DNA from: an uncultured Parabacteroides sp. | Lineage (GTDB): Bacteria; Bacteroidota; Bacteroidia; Bacteroidales; Tannerellaceae | DNA length: 64,000 bases | Reading direction: 5' to 3' | Assembly: GCA_949289155.1 (NCBI GenBank) | Contig: CASEMX010000002.1 | Location: forward strand, 1 to 64,000 | Shown: in pieces, positions 23,766-32,841 of the stretch | How positions within the stretch are numbered: the stretch's first letter is position 1 | Layout: every line of letters starts with the position of its first letter | The notes under the pieces: model-generated | What the model was told of the DNA's origin: nothing | What the model saw: the letters and a program-made list of their open reading frames with translations, nothing else | Databases searched by the model: none | Translations under genes and position numbers: made by a program

Positions 23766-26315
23766 TTAGAAGTTGATGCGCATCGTACAACGCACGCCAC
23801 GCCGCTGGATGCCCGGGTTGTCGAGGTAATTCAATCGCCAAACGTAGTCGAGGCGCATGAATTTAAAGATATTCTCGATGCCGACGCTGGCCTCCATGTA
23901 TGGGGTTTTGCCGAGGCGATATGTGCCTTCGGGAAATTCATACAGGCCTTCGGCGCGGCTGGCGGGGTCGTTTTTCTCGGTCAGATGTCCCCATAGTCCG
24001 CGGAAGCAGATGACTTCGCGCCACTTGAGCTTCTTGATTAACGGGATGCGGTTGAGGATAAGCCCATTCATATAATAGGTAAGGTCCCAAGAGGCATACT
24101 CGTCGTTGATGAATTCGAGGGCGTTCATGTTCGTATAGGCTTCCGGCTGAATCGTGTACGAAAGGTTCGCGTTCGGCAAGATGAGCAACGGATAAGGGAC
24201 GGCGGTCCACACTTTGCCAGCCTTTATGATGGCATCGAGGTAACCAAAGGCTGAAAACCAGAACCGCTTCTGCATCCCGAACTCCGTCCGCTGGTAATTA
24301 TAGGAGGAGCCAAGGACATCCTTTAGGGCCATCGTATGCGAGAGGTTTACTACCCAAGCGTCGAACGTGATGGGTATGCGGGAAGTACGGGTTTGGTAGA
24401 ACTTCTCGTTATGCCCGTATCGGAAGTTGAGTTCCAATTCGGTCATGTCGTAATGGCCGACGGGCAAAGCGGTCCCATCCAGCGAGAAGCGGTTGAACTC
24501 CGCCCAAGGCGTGGCATACTCGCGCAGGTTCCGGATGACAGCCCCGTAGGAGATGCCATTGTAATGCTCGCGGATGTAGGAAAGCTCTGCGTTGCGAAGG
24601 TAAGTGGCGCGGGTATCCTTCTGCCGGCGAATCGAGAGGAGGACATTATCCTTGCTGGTGTACATGTAGTGTTGCCCCAGTTTGTTCAGGTCGTACATAT
24701 ACTCGAAGCGAATCGAATGCCGGGGGAATTCCTTCGGGTATTGTTTGCGATTGAGGAATGAATACTCGACGGCCGCGTCGTATTTCATCTTGCGGTCGCG
24801 CGTGCCGAATGCCGCATATCCATCGAAGAATAGGCGTTTGTGGAGCATCGGCGTCGTGGCTCCGCCCACGCGAAACCGTGCGCCCTCGATGGCATTCCCG
24901 CTGATGGTCGAGTTCATCGGCCCCAGTTCGAACTTGTTCTTGTCAATCTCCTTGTTTGTCGGTATGTATCCGGAGACCATCGTGCCGATGACTTTCTCCG
25001 TAATGGCAAAGACAGGGATGGCGCGGAGCCGGGACATGAGTTCGGCTACAGACTTCGGGTTCCGTTTCTCTGCCTCTTGCGGACGGTTTGCTGCCCAGAA
25101 TTCTTCCTTTCGCCGGTATGCTTCCTTCTGGATGATGGTAGGCGAGGGGTCGTCGAAGGCGGCCAATGCCTCAGCACCGGGGACTGCAAACGATTGGTTG
25201 CTGTATATGTTGAGGCGGCGGGCATACATTCCTTTGGACTTTTCGTTGATTTTGAAGTTCACGCCGATATCATCCTTTGTGATGATGCGCGTGCCGTCGG
25301 GCGTCCGCCGGAAGGTCTGCTCGATTTGCATGTGCGATACGAAGTTGAGGTTGATATCCTTCGGCACATTCAGCACAGTTTTCTGCACGAAGAAGGTAGA
25401 GTCGAGCGTCACGTAGAGATGGCCCGTAAAACCGAACGACTCGGATACGAAGGGAACGAATCCCAAATCGACGCACTTCTGCCCTTCGACCTGAAGCGTA
25501 TCGAGCAGGTAATATTTATAGAAGTTCGGCCCGATGTCTGATAGGGGACTGACGAAGCGTTGCAGGAAGAGCGGGATGTTATTCTGGAAGATATTGACCT
25601 CGCGGAATACTTCGTTGAGGAACTGCTGCACACCGTCGCGCGAAAGGACATCATCGACGCCGGAGGACTTGCTGCCCCGGACGATACGCCGCTCCGAATG
25701 GGGCTCCCGGCGATAATAGACCGTCTCGACCCGTTCCTTCTCCGAGACGGGGAGGATGGTCGTGCCCATGTCGAGCGTATCGATGTATTCCTCGACGAAG
25801 TCAAACTTACCGGGCTTCGCTTTCTTCTCTTTGGGCTTGTAGTCGTTGAGGGCAATAATGATTTTCTCGTATTGGTCGTATTGGAAATAGTCGTGGTTGC
25901 GCGGGTCGTTCGCCTCGCGTGAGGCAATCATTTGCTTCACGAAGCGGACTGCAGGATTGTCTTTCTTCCGGTACTTTTCTTTACCCGGCTTGATGACGAC
26001 GTCCGTCAGGGTAATCTCGCTTTGGGCTAATTGCACGTTCAGGTTTCGCAACCGCCGGGGAGAAAGCTTCAGCTCTTTCGTCCGATAACCCATATAGGAG
26101 ATTTCCAGCGTGGCGGATGCGGAGGGAACGGCAAAGGAGAAGCGGCCAGCATCATCTGTGGCCGAGCCGGTAGTGGTTCCCTTCACCAAAATGGAAACGT
26201 ACGGGAGCGCCTCGCCGGTAATCGAGTCCGTCACGACGCCTTGTACTGTCCAATTCTGTCCTTGCACATAACCTAAACACAGCAAGGAGCCTAAAAACAA
26301 GATAAATTTTCTCAT
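23766..26315 (-). CDS. DUF5686 outer membrane protein with carboxypeptidase-like domain
   Basis: An 849-residue protein with a signal peptide (about 1-19, cleavage near VQGQ). A CarboxypepD_reg-like beta-sandwich covers about 22-110, beginning WTVQGVVTDSITGEALPYV. The large DUF5686 region follows, with a C-terminal barrel ending GVRCTMRINF, a typical outer membrane signal. The family is Bacteroidetes-specific and without assigned function. It is the last gene of the lipid/polyketide operon, 9 bases after the thioesterase, which suggests it handles the product at the outer membrane (inference). Confidence 0.88.
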   Translation of the reverse strand: MRKFILFLGSLLCLGYVQGQNWTVQGVVTDSITGEALPYVSILVKGTTTGSATDDAGRFSFAVPSASATLEISYMGYRTKELKLSPRRLRNLNVQLAQSEITLTDVVIKPGKEKYRKKDNPAVRFVKQMIASREANDPRNHDYFQYDQYEKIIIALNDYKPKEKKAKPGKFDFVEEYIDTLDMGTTILPVSEKERVETVYYRREPHSERRIVRGSKSSGVDDVLSRDGVQQFLNEVFREVNIFQNNIPLFLQRFVSPLSDIGPNFYKYYLLDTLQVEGQKCVDLGFVPFVSESFGFTGHLYVTLDSTFFVQKTVLNVPKDINLNFVSHMQIEQTFRRTPDGTRIITKDDIGVNFKINEKSKGMYARRLNIYSNQSFAVPGAEALAAFDDPSPTIIQKEAYRRKEEFWAANRPQEAEKRNPKSVAELMSRLRAIPVFAITEKVIGTMVSGYIPTNKEIDKNKFELGPMNSTISGNAIEGARFRVGGATTPMLHKRLFFDGYAAFGTRDRKMKYDAAVEYSFLNRKQYPKEFPRHSIRFEYMYDLNKLGQHYMYTSKDNVLLSIRRQKDTRATYLRNAELSYIREHYNGISYGAVIRNLREYATPWAEFNRFSLDGTALPVGHYDMTELELNFRYGHNEKFYQTRTSRIPITFDAWVVNLSHTMALKDVLGSSYNYQRTEFGMQKRFWFSAFGYLDAIIKAGKVWTAVPYPLLILPNANLSYTIQPEAYTNMNALEFINDEYASWDLTYYMNGLILNRIPLIKKLKWREVICFRGLWGHLTEKNDPASRAEGLYEFPEGTYRLGKTPYMEASVGIENIFKFMRLDYVWRLNYLDNPGIQRRGVRCTMRINF

Positions 26316-26324
26316 GCAATCTAT

Positions 26325-26756
26325 TTATTCTTCTAACTGTAAGTATTTGCGCTGCCAATCGGCGTAATAGTCCGGTTTATCGACCAGCAGCTTGCCGTCG
26401 GGGGCGATGAACAGTTGTACCGTACTGCCTTCGGCGCACAGGACGGAGTCGCGTTCTCTATATATATGATAGGTATAGTCCAAGCGGGCGCCCGGCTTAT
26501 AGACGTAGCGCGTGTGGACGACCGCCACGTCATTGATTTCCAACGGCGCATAATACCGGACATGCAGGTCGTAGAGCGGCGCAAAAATACCGGACGCCTG
26601 GATATCGGCATATCCGATGCCCGGAAAGTGCCGGCCGAATGATTCGCGCCCGTCCTCGAAGTAGGTGACATACGCACCGTGCCACGCCCGGCGCATCGAA
26701 TCGATTTCGCTAAACTTGACCGGGATTCGGCAAATATCCTCCAGTTCTTTTATCAT
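26325..26756 (-). CDS. 4HBT-family acyl-CoA/ACP thioesterase
   Basis: A 143-residue single hot-dog domain protein. The active site region is PVKFSEIDSMRRAWHGAYVT, with Asp in EID as the expected catalytic residue, followed by YFEDGRESFGR. ATG 26756 (MIKELEDICRI) starts 11 bases after the fabG-like stop codon; the longer ORF start at 26903 would overlap that gene and has no family similarity. It should release the acyl product from ACP or CoA, like the ApeK-type thioesterase of aryl polyene clusters. Confidence 0.88.
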   Translation of the reverse strand: MIKELEDICRIPVKFSEIDSMRRAWHGAYVTYFEDGRESFGRHFPGIGYADIQASGIFAPLYDLHVRYYAPLEINDVAVVHTRYVYKPGARLDYTYHIYRERDSVLCAEGSTVQLFIAPDGKLLVDKPDYYADWQRKYLQLEE

Positions 26757-26767
26757 CGCGTGCCTCC

Positions 26768-27496
26768 TTAGGTGTAAAGTCCTCCGTTGATTGAGATGAC
26801 GTTGCCCGTAATGTAGCCGGCATCGGGCGAGACAAGGAAACCGACCAGGGCGGCGACCTCTTCCGGCGTGCCGAAGCGTCCCATCGGAATCGATTTCTTC
26901 CATGCCGCTTCGTCGATGCCTTCCACCATGTCCGTGCGGATAAAACCAGGCGCCACGGCGTTGACCGTCACATTCTTCCGGCCGACTTCCTGCGCCAATG
27001 CCTTTGTAGCCGCGATGAGGCCTCCCTTGGCCGCCGCGTAGTTGCTTTGTCCCGGCATTCCTTTGAGGCCGGTGACGCTTGCCATATTCACGATGCGGCC
27101 GAATTTATGGAACATCATGGGCTGCAATAGGGGTTGGGTGACGTTGTAAAAGCCGCTCAAGGTAATGTCCAGGACGCGGTGCCAATCTGCTTCGGGCATT
27201 AATGCGAGGATATTATCCCGGCGGATGCCCGCGTTGTTCACCAACACTTCGATGTATTCATCCGGATGTGCCGCCGTCCAAGCCTCGAGCGCAGCCGAAA
27301 CTTCCGCCTGGTGGCTCACGTCGAACGGCATCAACTCGCCTGTTTGTCCGGCTTCGCGCACCATTTCGAGTGTCTTTTCCGCCTCTTCCAGGTTGCTTAC
27401 ATAATTAATTATCACGTGATAACCCATCTGGGCTAACTTTACGCAGACCGCGCGTCCGATGCCCCGGCTGCCTCCTGTGACTAATGCATATTTCAT
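26768..27496 (-). CDS. 3-oxoacyl-ACP reductase (FabG-like)
   Basis: A 242-residue classical short-chain dehydrogenase with the NADP motif GGSRGIG at 8-14, NNAGIRRDN near 87-95, the catalytic Ser in NMASVTG, and Tyr/Lys in SNYAAAKGG. GFIRTDM and the C-terminal GYITGNVISINGG are FabG-like. It reduces the 3-keto group after each condensation. It lies between the flavoenzyme and thioesterase genes with gaps of 12 and 11 bases. It is probably dedicated to this cluster, resembling ApeQ by position, and a housekeeping FabG would be elsewhere. Confidence 0.93.
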   Translation of the reverse strand: MKYALVTGGSRGIGRAVCVKLAQMGYHVIINYVSNLEEAEKTLEMVREAGQTGELMPFDVSHQAEVSAALEAWTAAHPDEYIEVLVNNAGIRRDNILALMPEADWHRVLDITLSGFYNVTQPLLQPMMFHKFGRIVNMASVTGLKGMPGQSNYAAAKGGLIAATKALAQEVGRKNVTVNAVAPGFIRTDMVEGIDEAAWKKSIPMGRFGTPEEVAALVGFLVSPDAGYITGNVISINGGLYT

Positions 27497-27508
27497 ATTA
27501 TTCTATAA

Positions 27509-29005
27509 TTAATTTGTTGGTTTGTTCTTTGAAAAGACCGACTCCCAAATCTTTTCCTTCCCGACCAGCTCCGCACACGTCAGCAAGGCCGTCATCGTGA
27601 CGCCCTGCAACCCATGCAGCATAAGGCTTTGCCCCGTCAGGAGAAGGTTGGGAATGGGGGTGCGCACGGAGAGAATCGTCTGCAATGGGTCGTGGAAATC
27701 CTTCCGGACGCCGTAGGCCGAGCCTTCGGGCGAATAGGTGTAATGCGCGTACGTAAGCGGCGTGCTTGTATATTGTTCGGCAATCATCGCACGGAGTCCG
27801 GGGATGCACTCCTCGGCCAAGGCGATGCATTCGTCCGCACGTCGTGCTTTCATCTCTTCGTACGCCTCGCCGCGTTGCCCGGGTTTCGTCCCAGCCCAAA
27901 ACGAACAATCCGACCATGCCATTGGCGTAAGCAAATCGAGTTGGGATGCAAAGGCATCGCCTGCGTTCGGGACGCGGCAACTCACCATCAACTTATCGAC
28001 GCGGCCTCCTTGCCATTCCTCTTCCGCCCACACGTTTGGCTTTCGGTAAATGTACTGGTTCCAATTGAAATAGGGCAACGCCTGCGGCTTCAATCGAAGG
28101 GAAAGCGTGAACATGCCGCACGTGTTCTCCAGCCCGGCGATGCGCGAACGGTATGCTTTCCGAAGCAGACGGCTCTGCCCGACAAGCTGGCACGCTATGG
28201 CAGGATGCGCGTCGCAAATGAACGTACCGCCCTCGTAGAGCTCACCGTTCGCACAACGCGCGTAAGCCAACCGGCCATTTGCCTCGGCCAGATGAACCAC
28301 CTCCGCTCCGCAGACCACTTCGCCTCCCTGCGACCGAATGCCCCCGATGAGCGCATCGACCAGTAAAGACCCGTCGCCACGCAACCGCCAGCTGCTCTCC
28401 ACAAAACTGCTATTGCCATGCAAGAAGGTGAATAGCGGAAGCGATTCTTTCCTCAGTTCCATCTTGAGCGACGCACCGCTTAGCGCGTCCACCAGTTCCG
28501 CATTTTGGAATGTCTCCATTAGGTAGGCGTAAGCGCCCGTTCCCCAAAGCGAGGTGGCAAACGAGGCAGCGTCCGCTTGCGGGTTCAGGACTTCGGCCGA
28601 GGTCCGATTGATTTCAGCCAGTAACGCCGTGTAGTCGCTTAACGCCTGCTTATGGGAAGGGAACTGAGCCGCTAAGGTTTCTGCGAATGCCTCATAACCT
28701 TGTGCGAGGGTAAACTCCCGGTCGGCAATGCGAATCCGGTCGAACAACGGGTCCATCTGATGCCAAGGAAGCCGCAAGAGACCTAAGTACTCGAACGCCG
28801 CGTGCAGGGATTGACCTTCCGCCAACCCTCCGACGTAGTGAAAGCCTGTATCGAAAGACCAACCACGCCGACGATAGCTTTGCAGGCATCCGCCCGCTTG
28901 CCGCTCTTTCTCGAGCACGACGACATGCATGCCCATTCGGGACAAGACATACGCGCAGACCAGACCGCCCAAACCGCTCCCTATGATGACGACATCCCGC
29001 TTCAT
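27509..29005 (-). CDS. FAD-dependent phytoene desaturase/RetSat-like oxidoreductase
   Basis: A 498-residue flavoenzyme of the CrtI/all-trans-retinol saturase superfamily. The FAD-binding Rossmann motif VVIIGSGLGGLVCAYVL lies at 4-20, followed by VLEKERQAGGCLQSY, and the C-terminal FAD motif is NLLLTGQSLMLHGLQGV. Relatives desaturate, isomerise or saturate polyene chains. ATG 29005 overlaps the stop of the preceding dehydratase gene (ATGA), so translation is coupled and the ORF start at 29017 is unlikely. In a cluster with ketosynthase and dehydratases, it could modify a polyene acyl chain. This is inference, since the enzyme class also includes other activities. Confidence 0.9.
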   Translation of the reverse strand: MKRDVVIIGSGLGGLVCAYVLSRMGMHVVVLEKERQAGGCLQSYRRRGWSFDTGFHYVGGLAEGQSLHAAFEYLGLLRLPWHQMDPLFDRIRIADREFTLAQGYEAFAETLAAQFPSHKQALSDYTALLAEINRTSAEVLNPQADAASFATSLWGTGAYAYLMETFQNAELVDALSGASLKMELRKESLPLFTFLHGNSSFVESSWRLRGDGSLLVDALIGGIRSQGGEVVCGAEVVHLAEANGRLAYARCANGELYEGGTFICDAHPAIACQLVGQSRLLRKAYRSRIAGLENTCGMFTLSLRLKPQALPYFNWNQYIYRKPNVWAEEEWQGGRVDKLMVSCRVPNAGDAFASQLDLLTPMAWSDCSFWAGTKPGQRGEAYEEMKARRADECIALAEECIPGLRAMIAEQYTSTPLTYAHYTYSPEGSAYGVRKDFHDPLQTILSVRTPIPNLLLTGQSLMLHGLQGVTMTALLTCAELVGKEKIWESVFSKNKPTN

Positions 29006-29376
29006 GCTTCCAGACAAATCAGCTCGCCTTTAAAATCCACATATTGCTTGGCAGCATCCGAAATCGTAGCTTTCACTTGGAAACCATGCGCTACGGGCAA
29101 AGCTGAGACGTTGACGTCCAGTTCCGGACAAGCCGTAGGAGAAGCCAACGCCGTCAAGCGGCATTGCGTCACCGTACGGATCTGCAAGTCTTTGCCGGTG
29201 AGAAGCATCGCACACTCTTTGATAAGCTCTACGTTGCAAATGCCCGGGCATACCGGATTCCCTGGGAAATGCCCACGATACAGTTCGCACTCCGGCAAGA
29301 GGCGGATGCGGAACAAACCCTTTCCGTCTTCTATTTCCTGGGATACCAATTGATAATATCTATTTTCAAGTAACAT
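29002..29376 (-). CDS. FabZ-like 3-hydroxyacyl-ACP dehydratase (ApeI-like)
   Basis: A 124-residue hot-dog domain protein. The active-site strand YRGHFPGNPVCPGICNVELI has the catalytic His of GHFPG and the Glu in NVELIKE at FabZ spacing. ATG 29376 is preferred to the TTG at 29385. It lies 27 bases after the first hot-dog gene, and its stop codon overlaps the next ATG. It should dehydrate the 3-hydroxyacyl intermediate. Confidence 0.85.
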   Translation of the reverse strand: MLLENRYYQLVSQEIEDGKGLFRIRLLPECELYRGHFPGNPVCPGICNVELIKECAMLLTGKDLQIRTVTQCRLTALASPTACPELDVNVSALPVAHGFQVKATISDAAKQYVDFKGELICLEA

Positions 29377-29403
29377 GCCAATCAATCTTTGTTTGGGATT
29401 CTT

Positions 29404-29817
29404 TTAAGGAACGAATATCTTCATCTGGGTGTCGGCGATGACTTCCTCCTGTACGCGGACTTCGCCCGAAAGCAACGTGACGCCACCCACTTCAGCCCCC
29501 ATCCGGATCACCGTATGCAACGTTTCGCCTACCCGAGGGCAACGATAACAATGGAAACGCTTGATTTCCCCGATAAGCCCTACAGGTGGTTCGGTGGCTC
29601 CTGCTTCCATTGCCTTATATCCAGCAAAAGCAGAGGCTGATTGCGCGATGTGCTCTATCAGCCCTACTTCAGCTAAATGTTCTTTTTCGATGAAGTAGTT
29701 GTCGGCTTTTACCTCGAAAGAAGTATCTGCCTCGTCTCCTTCAGCGCGGACCAGTTCGTCCACCATTAGGATAGGCGCCCGTTGCGGTATGAGCCGGGTA
29801 ATATCCACCTTTCTCAT
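29404..29817 (-). CDS. ApeP-like hot-dog dehydratase
   Basis: A 137-residue protein of the FabA/FabZ superfamily, ApeP-like branch. LIPQRAPILMVDELVRAEGD near 9-28 and LIEHIAQSASAFAGYKAME near 53-71 are diagnostic; the His in IEHIAQS is the likely active-site residue. Its ATG overlaps the ACP stop codon (ATGA), so the two are translationally coupled. Two different dehydratases in one operon are also seen in aryl polyene clusters, where ApeI and ApeP act as partners. Confidence 0.87.
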   Translation of the reverse strand: MRKVDITRLIPQRAPILMVDELVRAEGDEADTSFEVKADNYFIEKEHLAEVGLIEHIAQSASAFAGYKAMEAGATEPPVGLIGEIKRFHCYRCPRVGETLHTVIRMGAEVGGVTLLSGEVRVQEEVIADTQMKIFVP

Positions 29818-30059
29818 TTCGGCAAATGCGCTTCGATATAGTCGTAGAGGTTATTGAACGTCTGGATGCTTGGCAGGTCGGAAACCGGAATCTTCACTTT
29901 GTAGGTCTGTTGGATTAATGCGACCAAGTCGACCAAGCTGAGGCTATCGAGCGAAAGCGTTTCTTTGATGTTTGCTTCCGGGTCGAGCACGTTCTCTTCT
30001 ACTTCGAATTCTTCAGCCAATGCCGAATTTACTGTTTTAATGATATCTTCACGTGTCAT
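29814..30059 (-). CDS. Acyl carrier protein
   Basis: An 81-residue four-helix carrier protein. The phosphopantetheine site is the Ser in SLDSLSLVDL (near residue 39), followed by helix II residues VDLVALIQQTYKV and a C-terminal IEAHLPK. It differs from a housekeeping AcpP, which normally has DSLD/DSLDTVEL, so it is likely dedicated to this operon. It lies 20 bases after the ketosynthase stop codon. Confidence 0.92.
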   Translation of the reverse strand: MTREDIIKTVNSALAEEFEVEENVLDPEANIKETLSLDSLSLVDLVALIQQTYKVKIPVSDLPSIQTFNNLYDYIEAHLPK

Positions 30060-30079
30060 TGTATCTGTTTGTTTTTATT

Positions 30080-31312
30080 TTAATGATTTGATTCTATATT
30101 TCGTACAACAATAGTCGAGTTGGTTCCTCCGAATCCAAACGAATTGGAAAGGAACATATCGAAATGGGCTTCGCGTGTTTCCGGGACGATGTTGATGCAA
30201 GCCGTCTCTTCGTCCGGATTCTCGAAATTCAGATTCCCGGCAATGAAGTTGTTCTTCATCATCAGGATGGAATAAATCAACTCGCTGGCTCCGGCCATCC
30301 ACATTTCGTGTCCGGTCTGTCCTTTCGTCGAAGTGACAGGTACTTTGTAATCCCCGAAGATTTGGGCAATGGCCAACGCCTCTTTTCCGTCTCCGGCATG
30401 GGTCGATGTGGCATGGGCATTTACGTAACCTATTTCTTTAGGCAGGATATTTCCATTCTTCAGGCATAATTTCAAAGAGCGGGCAGGACCTGCCACGTTC
30501 GGAGTGGATATATGCGCTCCGTTGCCCGAAAATCCCCAACTTACCACTTCAGCCAAGATAGGTGCACCCCGCTTCACGGCATGTTCGTAGCTTTCCAATA
30601 TCAACGTGGCGGCGCCTCCTCCGGGAACCAATCCGTCGCGGTCCCGATCGAACGGGCGGCTCGCTTTAGTCGGTTCGTTTTCTCTGAGCGAGAAGGCATT
30701 GATGCCGTCGAAAGAGGCTACGCTATATAAGTTCGCTTCTTGGGCTCCTCCGCAAATCACGCAATCTTGCAAGCCGTCCCGGATAAGCAGAGAGGCTAAT
30801 CCTACCGCATGTGAACCGGACGCACAAGCTGCCGATGCCGTCAGGTTAATCCCTCTCAACTTAAACGCGCAGGCCAGGTTCATCGTGACCGTAGAGTTCA
30901 TCGATTGGAATATCGCCCCGCTTCCGCATGCCGATGTGTCTTTAAACTCGCGGAACTTGTCCAAGGCATGCATGGTGGCTTCGGCTACCGAGTCGTTCCC
31001 ATATACAATTCCTACTTCGTGCGCATCAAGGTAATCCTGATCCAAACCGGCATTCTCTAAGGCTTGCTTGGTAGCCATATAGGCATATTGCGCCTCTTCG
31101 GGCATAAATTGCCGGAGGCTACGAGATACGAACGGCTTTAAATCGGGTTGCTCCAAGTGAGCACACAAGGCCGAACGGAAACCCAAGTCTTTGCGTTCTT
31201 GGCTAAAGATGATTCCGCTCTTTCCTGTATATAAGGCATCGCGCACGTCGTCCAATGTTTGTCCGATGCACGACCAAATGCCCATTCCAGTTATAACTAC
31301 TTTCTTTTCCAT
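30080..31312 (-). CDS. Beta-ketoacyl-ACP synthase (KAS II/ApeO-like)
   Basis: A 410-residue thiolase-fold condensing enzyme. The Cys-His-His triad is complete: Cys in SAACASGSHA (about 165-174), His in NAHATSTHAGD (about 298-308) and His in KGQTGHEMWMAG. A Lys precedes the last His, as in elongating synthases. NAHATST in place of the usual NAHGTST and the surrounding sequence separate it from housekeeping FabF. It elongates an ACP-bound chain with malonyl-ACP. It is the first enzyme gene of the operon, 50 bases after the GNAT gene, without a convincing promoter in between. Confidence 0.93.
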   Translation of the reverse strand: MEKKVVITGMGIWSCIGQTLDDVRDALYTGKSGIIFSQERKDLGFRSALCAHLEQPDLKPFVSRSLRQFMPEEAQYAYMATKQALENAGLDQDYLDAHEVGIVYGNDSVAEATMHALDKFREFKDTSACGSGAIFQSMNSTVTMNLACAFKLRGINLTASAACASGSHAVGLASLLIRDGLQDCVICGGAQEANLYSVASFDGINAFSLRENEPTKASRPFDRDRDGLVPGGGAATLILESYEHAVKRGAPILAEVVSWGFSGNGAHISTPNVAGPARSLKLCLKNGNILPKEIGYVNAHATSTHAGDGKEALAIAQIFGDYKVPVTSTKGQTGHEMWMAGASELIYSILMMKNNFIAGNLNFENPDEETACINIVPETREAHFDMFLSNSFGFGGTNSTIVVRNIESNH

Positions 31313-31362
31313 ATATCGTTCTATTTAAATCTGAATATAGTTGTATTTACTGAGCTATACGC

Positions 31363-32505
31363 CTATATTTCATTTATTCGTTTTGTATAACATCTGCGCC
31401 GCTTCGTGAACGAGGGATTCAACGGTTTCCATTGGCTCAGCTCTTTCACATTGGTCTCCAATTGTGGACCTGTTTCTGCCCAACGGATATGAAGCTTATT
31501 ATAAATAGGTATCAAATCGTCGAACACCAAAGCGTTCACGCCCAATCCTTGGTAATCCGGGCGGACGGCAATCAGGAATAGCTCGGCTTTCTCGTCGCGT
31601 TTCCATTTCAAAGCCCGAACCAAATGGAACCATCCGAAGGGAAGCAGCCTGCCTTCCGATTTCTGCAAGGCATGGGAGAGGCTCGTCATCGTAATGGCGA
31701 CCCCAATCAATTCGCCTGCTTCATTCTCGATGATAGGAACCAATTCCAAGTCCATTAGTGGAATGTAGCGCTTGGCGTAATCGTCGATTTGCCTATCCGA
31801 AAGCTCCGTATAACCGAAAAGCGGGGCGTAGGCTTGATTCAATAGTTCGAATACCTTCCGCGCATAGCCTTGGGCAATGTCCTTTGGGGTCAATTTCCGG
31901 ACATGCAAGCCGAACATTTCCTTCGACAATTTGGCCACGCGGGCATATTTGGCAGGTACTTCTTCCGGGACATCGATGCGTATTTGTACCCAATCGACCT
32001 CTTTTTCGTAACCCAACGCTTCCAAATGCTTCGGGTAATAGGGCGGGTTATAGATGGTAATCATCGAACCCAATTGGTCGAAATCCTCTACCAACATGCC
32101 TTCTTTGTCGAAATCAAAGATGCCCATGGGACCTTGGATGTGCTCCATGCCCCGTTCTTTCCCCCACGCTTCTACGGCATGGAGCAGGGCGGCGGATACG
32201 TCCGGGTCGTCGATAAACTCGATGAGGCCGAAGCGGACGTTCTTTGTCTTCCACTTTTCGTTGGCCCGATGGTTGATAATCCCCGCAATACGTCCGACGG
32301 CTTTCCCGTCCGCGTCGTATGCGATGAAGGGTTGGATGTCGGAGAATTCAAGTCCTGCGTTTTTGCGTGGGTCAAAGGTCTCGCGGATATCCATTTCCAA
32401 GTCCGGAACATAATACGGACACCCTTCGTACAGCTCTCTGGGGAGCCGTACGAAGTCGTTCATCTCACGCTTCGTTTCTACTTTCTTTACTTGAATTTTG
32501 TTCAT
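31363..32505 (-). CDS. GNAT-fold N-acyltransferase-like protein
   Basis: A 380-residue cytoplasmic protein. A GNAT-like core is seen near 285-345, with FLIAVRPDYQGLGVNALVFDDL as the acyl-CoA loop (Q/RxxG/A type), and a separate N-terminal half includes GRIAGIINHRANEKW and GPMGIFDFDKEGMLVEDFD. Related large acyltransferases are widespread in Bacteroidetes without an assigned substrate. It is first in the run that continues into the ketosynthase operon (50-base gap) and has its own promoter. It may acylate an amine using the chain produced by the operon (inference), or simply be a neighbour. Confidence 0.75.
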   Translation of the reverse strand: MNKIQVKKVETKREMNDFVRLPRELYEGCPYYVPDLEMDIRETFDPRKNAGLEFSDIQPFIAYDADGKAVGRIAGIINHRANEKWKTKNVRFGLIEFIDDPDVSAALLHAVEAWGKERGMEHIQGPMGIFDFDKEGMLVEDFDQLGSMITIYNPPYYPKHLEALGYEKEVDWVQIRIDVPEEVPAKYARVAKLSKEMFGLHVRKLTPKDIAQGYARKVFELLNQAYAPLFGYTELSDRQIDDYAKRYIPLMDLELVPIIENEAGELIGVAITMTSLSHALQKSEGRLLPFGWFHLVRALKWKRDEKAELFLIAVRPDYQGLGVNALVFDDLIPIYNKLHIRWAETGPQLETNVKELSQWKPLNPSFTKRRRCYTKRINEI

Positions 32506-32513
32506 AGTGGAAG

Positions 32514-32521
32514 CAAAAGTA
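32514..32521 (-). promoter_or_regulatory. Putative promoter of the GNAT/ketosynthase operon
   Basis: The minus strand reads TACTTTTG, an exact TAnnTTTG match, 9 bases before the ATG at 32505, so the mRNA would be almost leaderless. A run of ten T residues (32551-32560, plus strand) lies 30 bases upstream. Confidence 0.5.
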
Positions 32522-32679
32522 TATAAAATAAAAACACTTATGAATAAAGATTTTTTTTTTGACCAATATTGGAGAATTTTAGGCCAGAAGCCGTCTCAAG
32601 TAGGATTTGAAATGGGTTTTAGGAAGGTTTTTTCATGGATTTTATAAAGAATATGGGTAATTATCGGGAAAAAAGGATA

Positions 32680-32713
32680 AAAAAAGACCGTATCTTGTTT
32701 AGTTGATACGGCC
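32680..32713 (-). terminator. tRNA-Pro terminator
   Basis: GACCGTATC (32686-32694) pairs with GATACGGCC (32705-32713), with one G-T pair, and a T run follows on the minus strand (plus-strand A7 at 32679-32685). Confidence 0.8.
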
Positions 32714-32720
32714 TCTTGTG

Positions 32721-32795
32721 TCGGGGTACCAGGATTCGAACCTGGGACCCCCTGCTCCCAAAGCAGGTGCGCTAACCGGACTGCGCTACACCCCG
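32721..32795 (-). tRNA. tRNA-Pro (TGG)
   Basis: On the minus strand the acceptor CGGGGTG pairs with TACCCCG (one G-T pair), the discriminator is A, the anticodon loop is CTTTGGG with anticodon TGG, and the T arm contains GGTTCGAATCC. CCA is not encoded. A promoter and terminator flank it. Confidence 0.96.
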
Positions 32796-32841
32796 TAGCA
32801 GGTCAAGGTTCTTTTGCTATCCCCCTTCCTTAAATGCGCTG

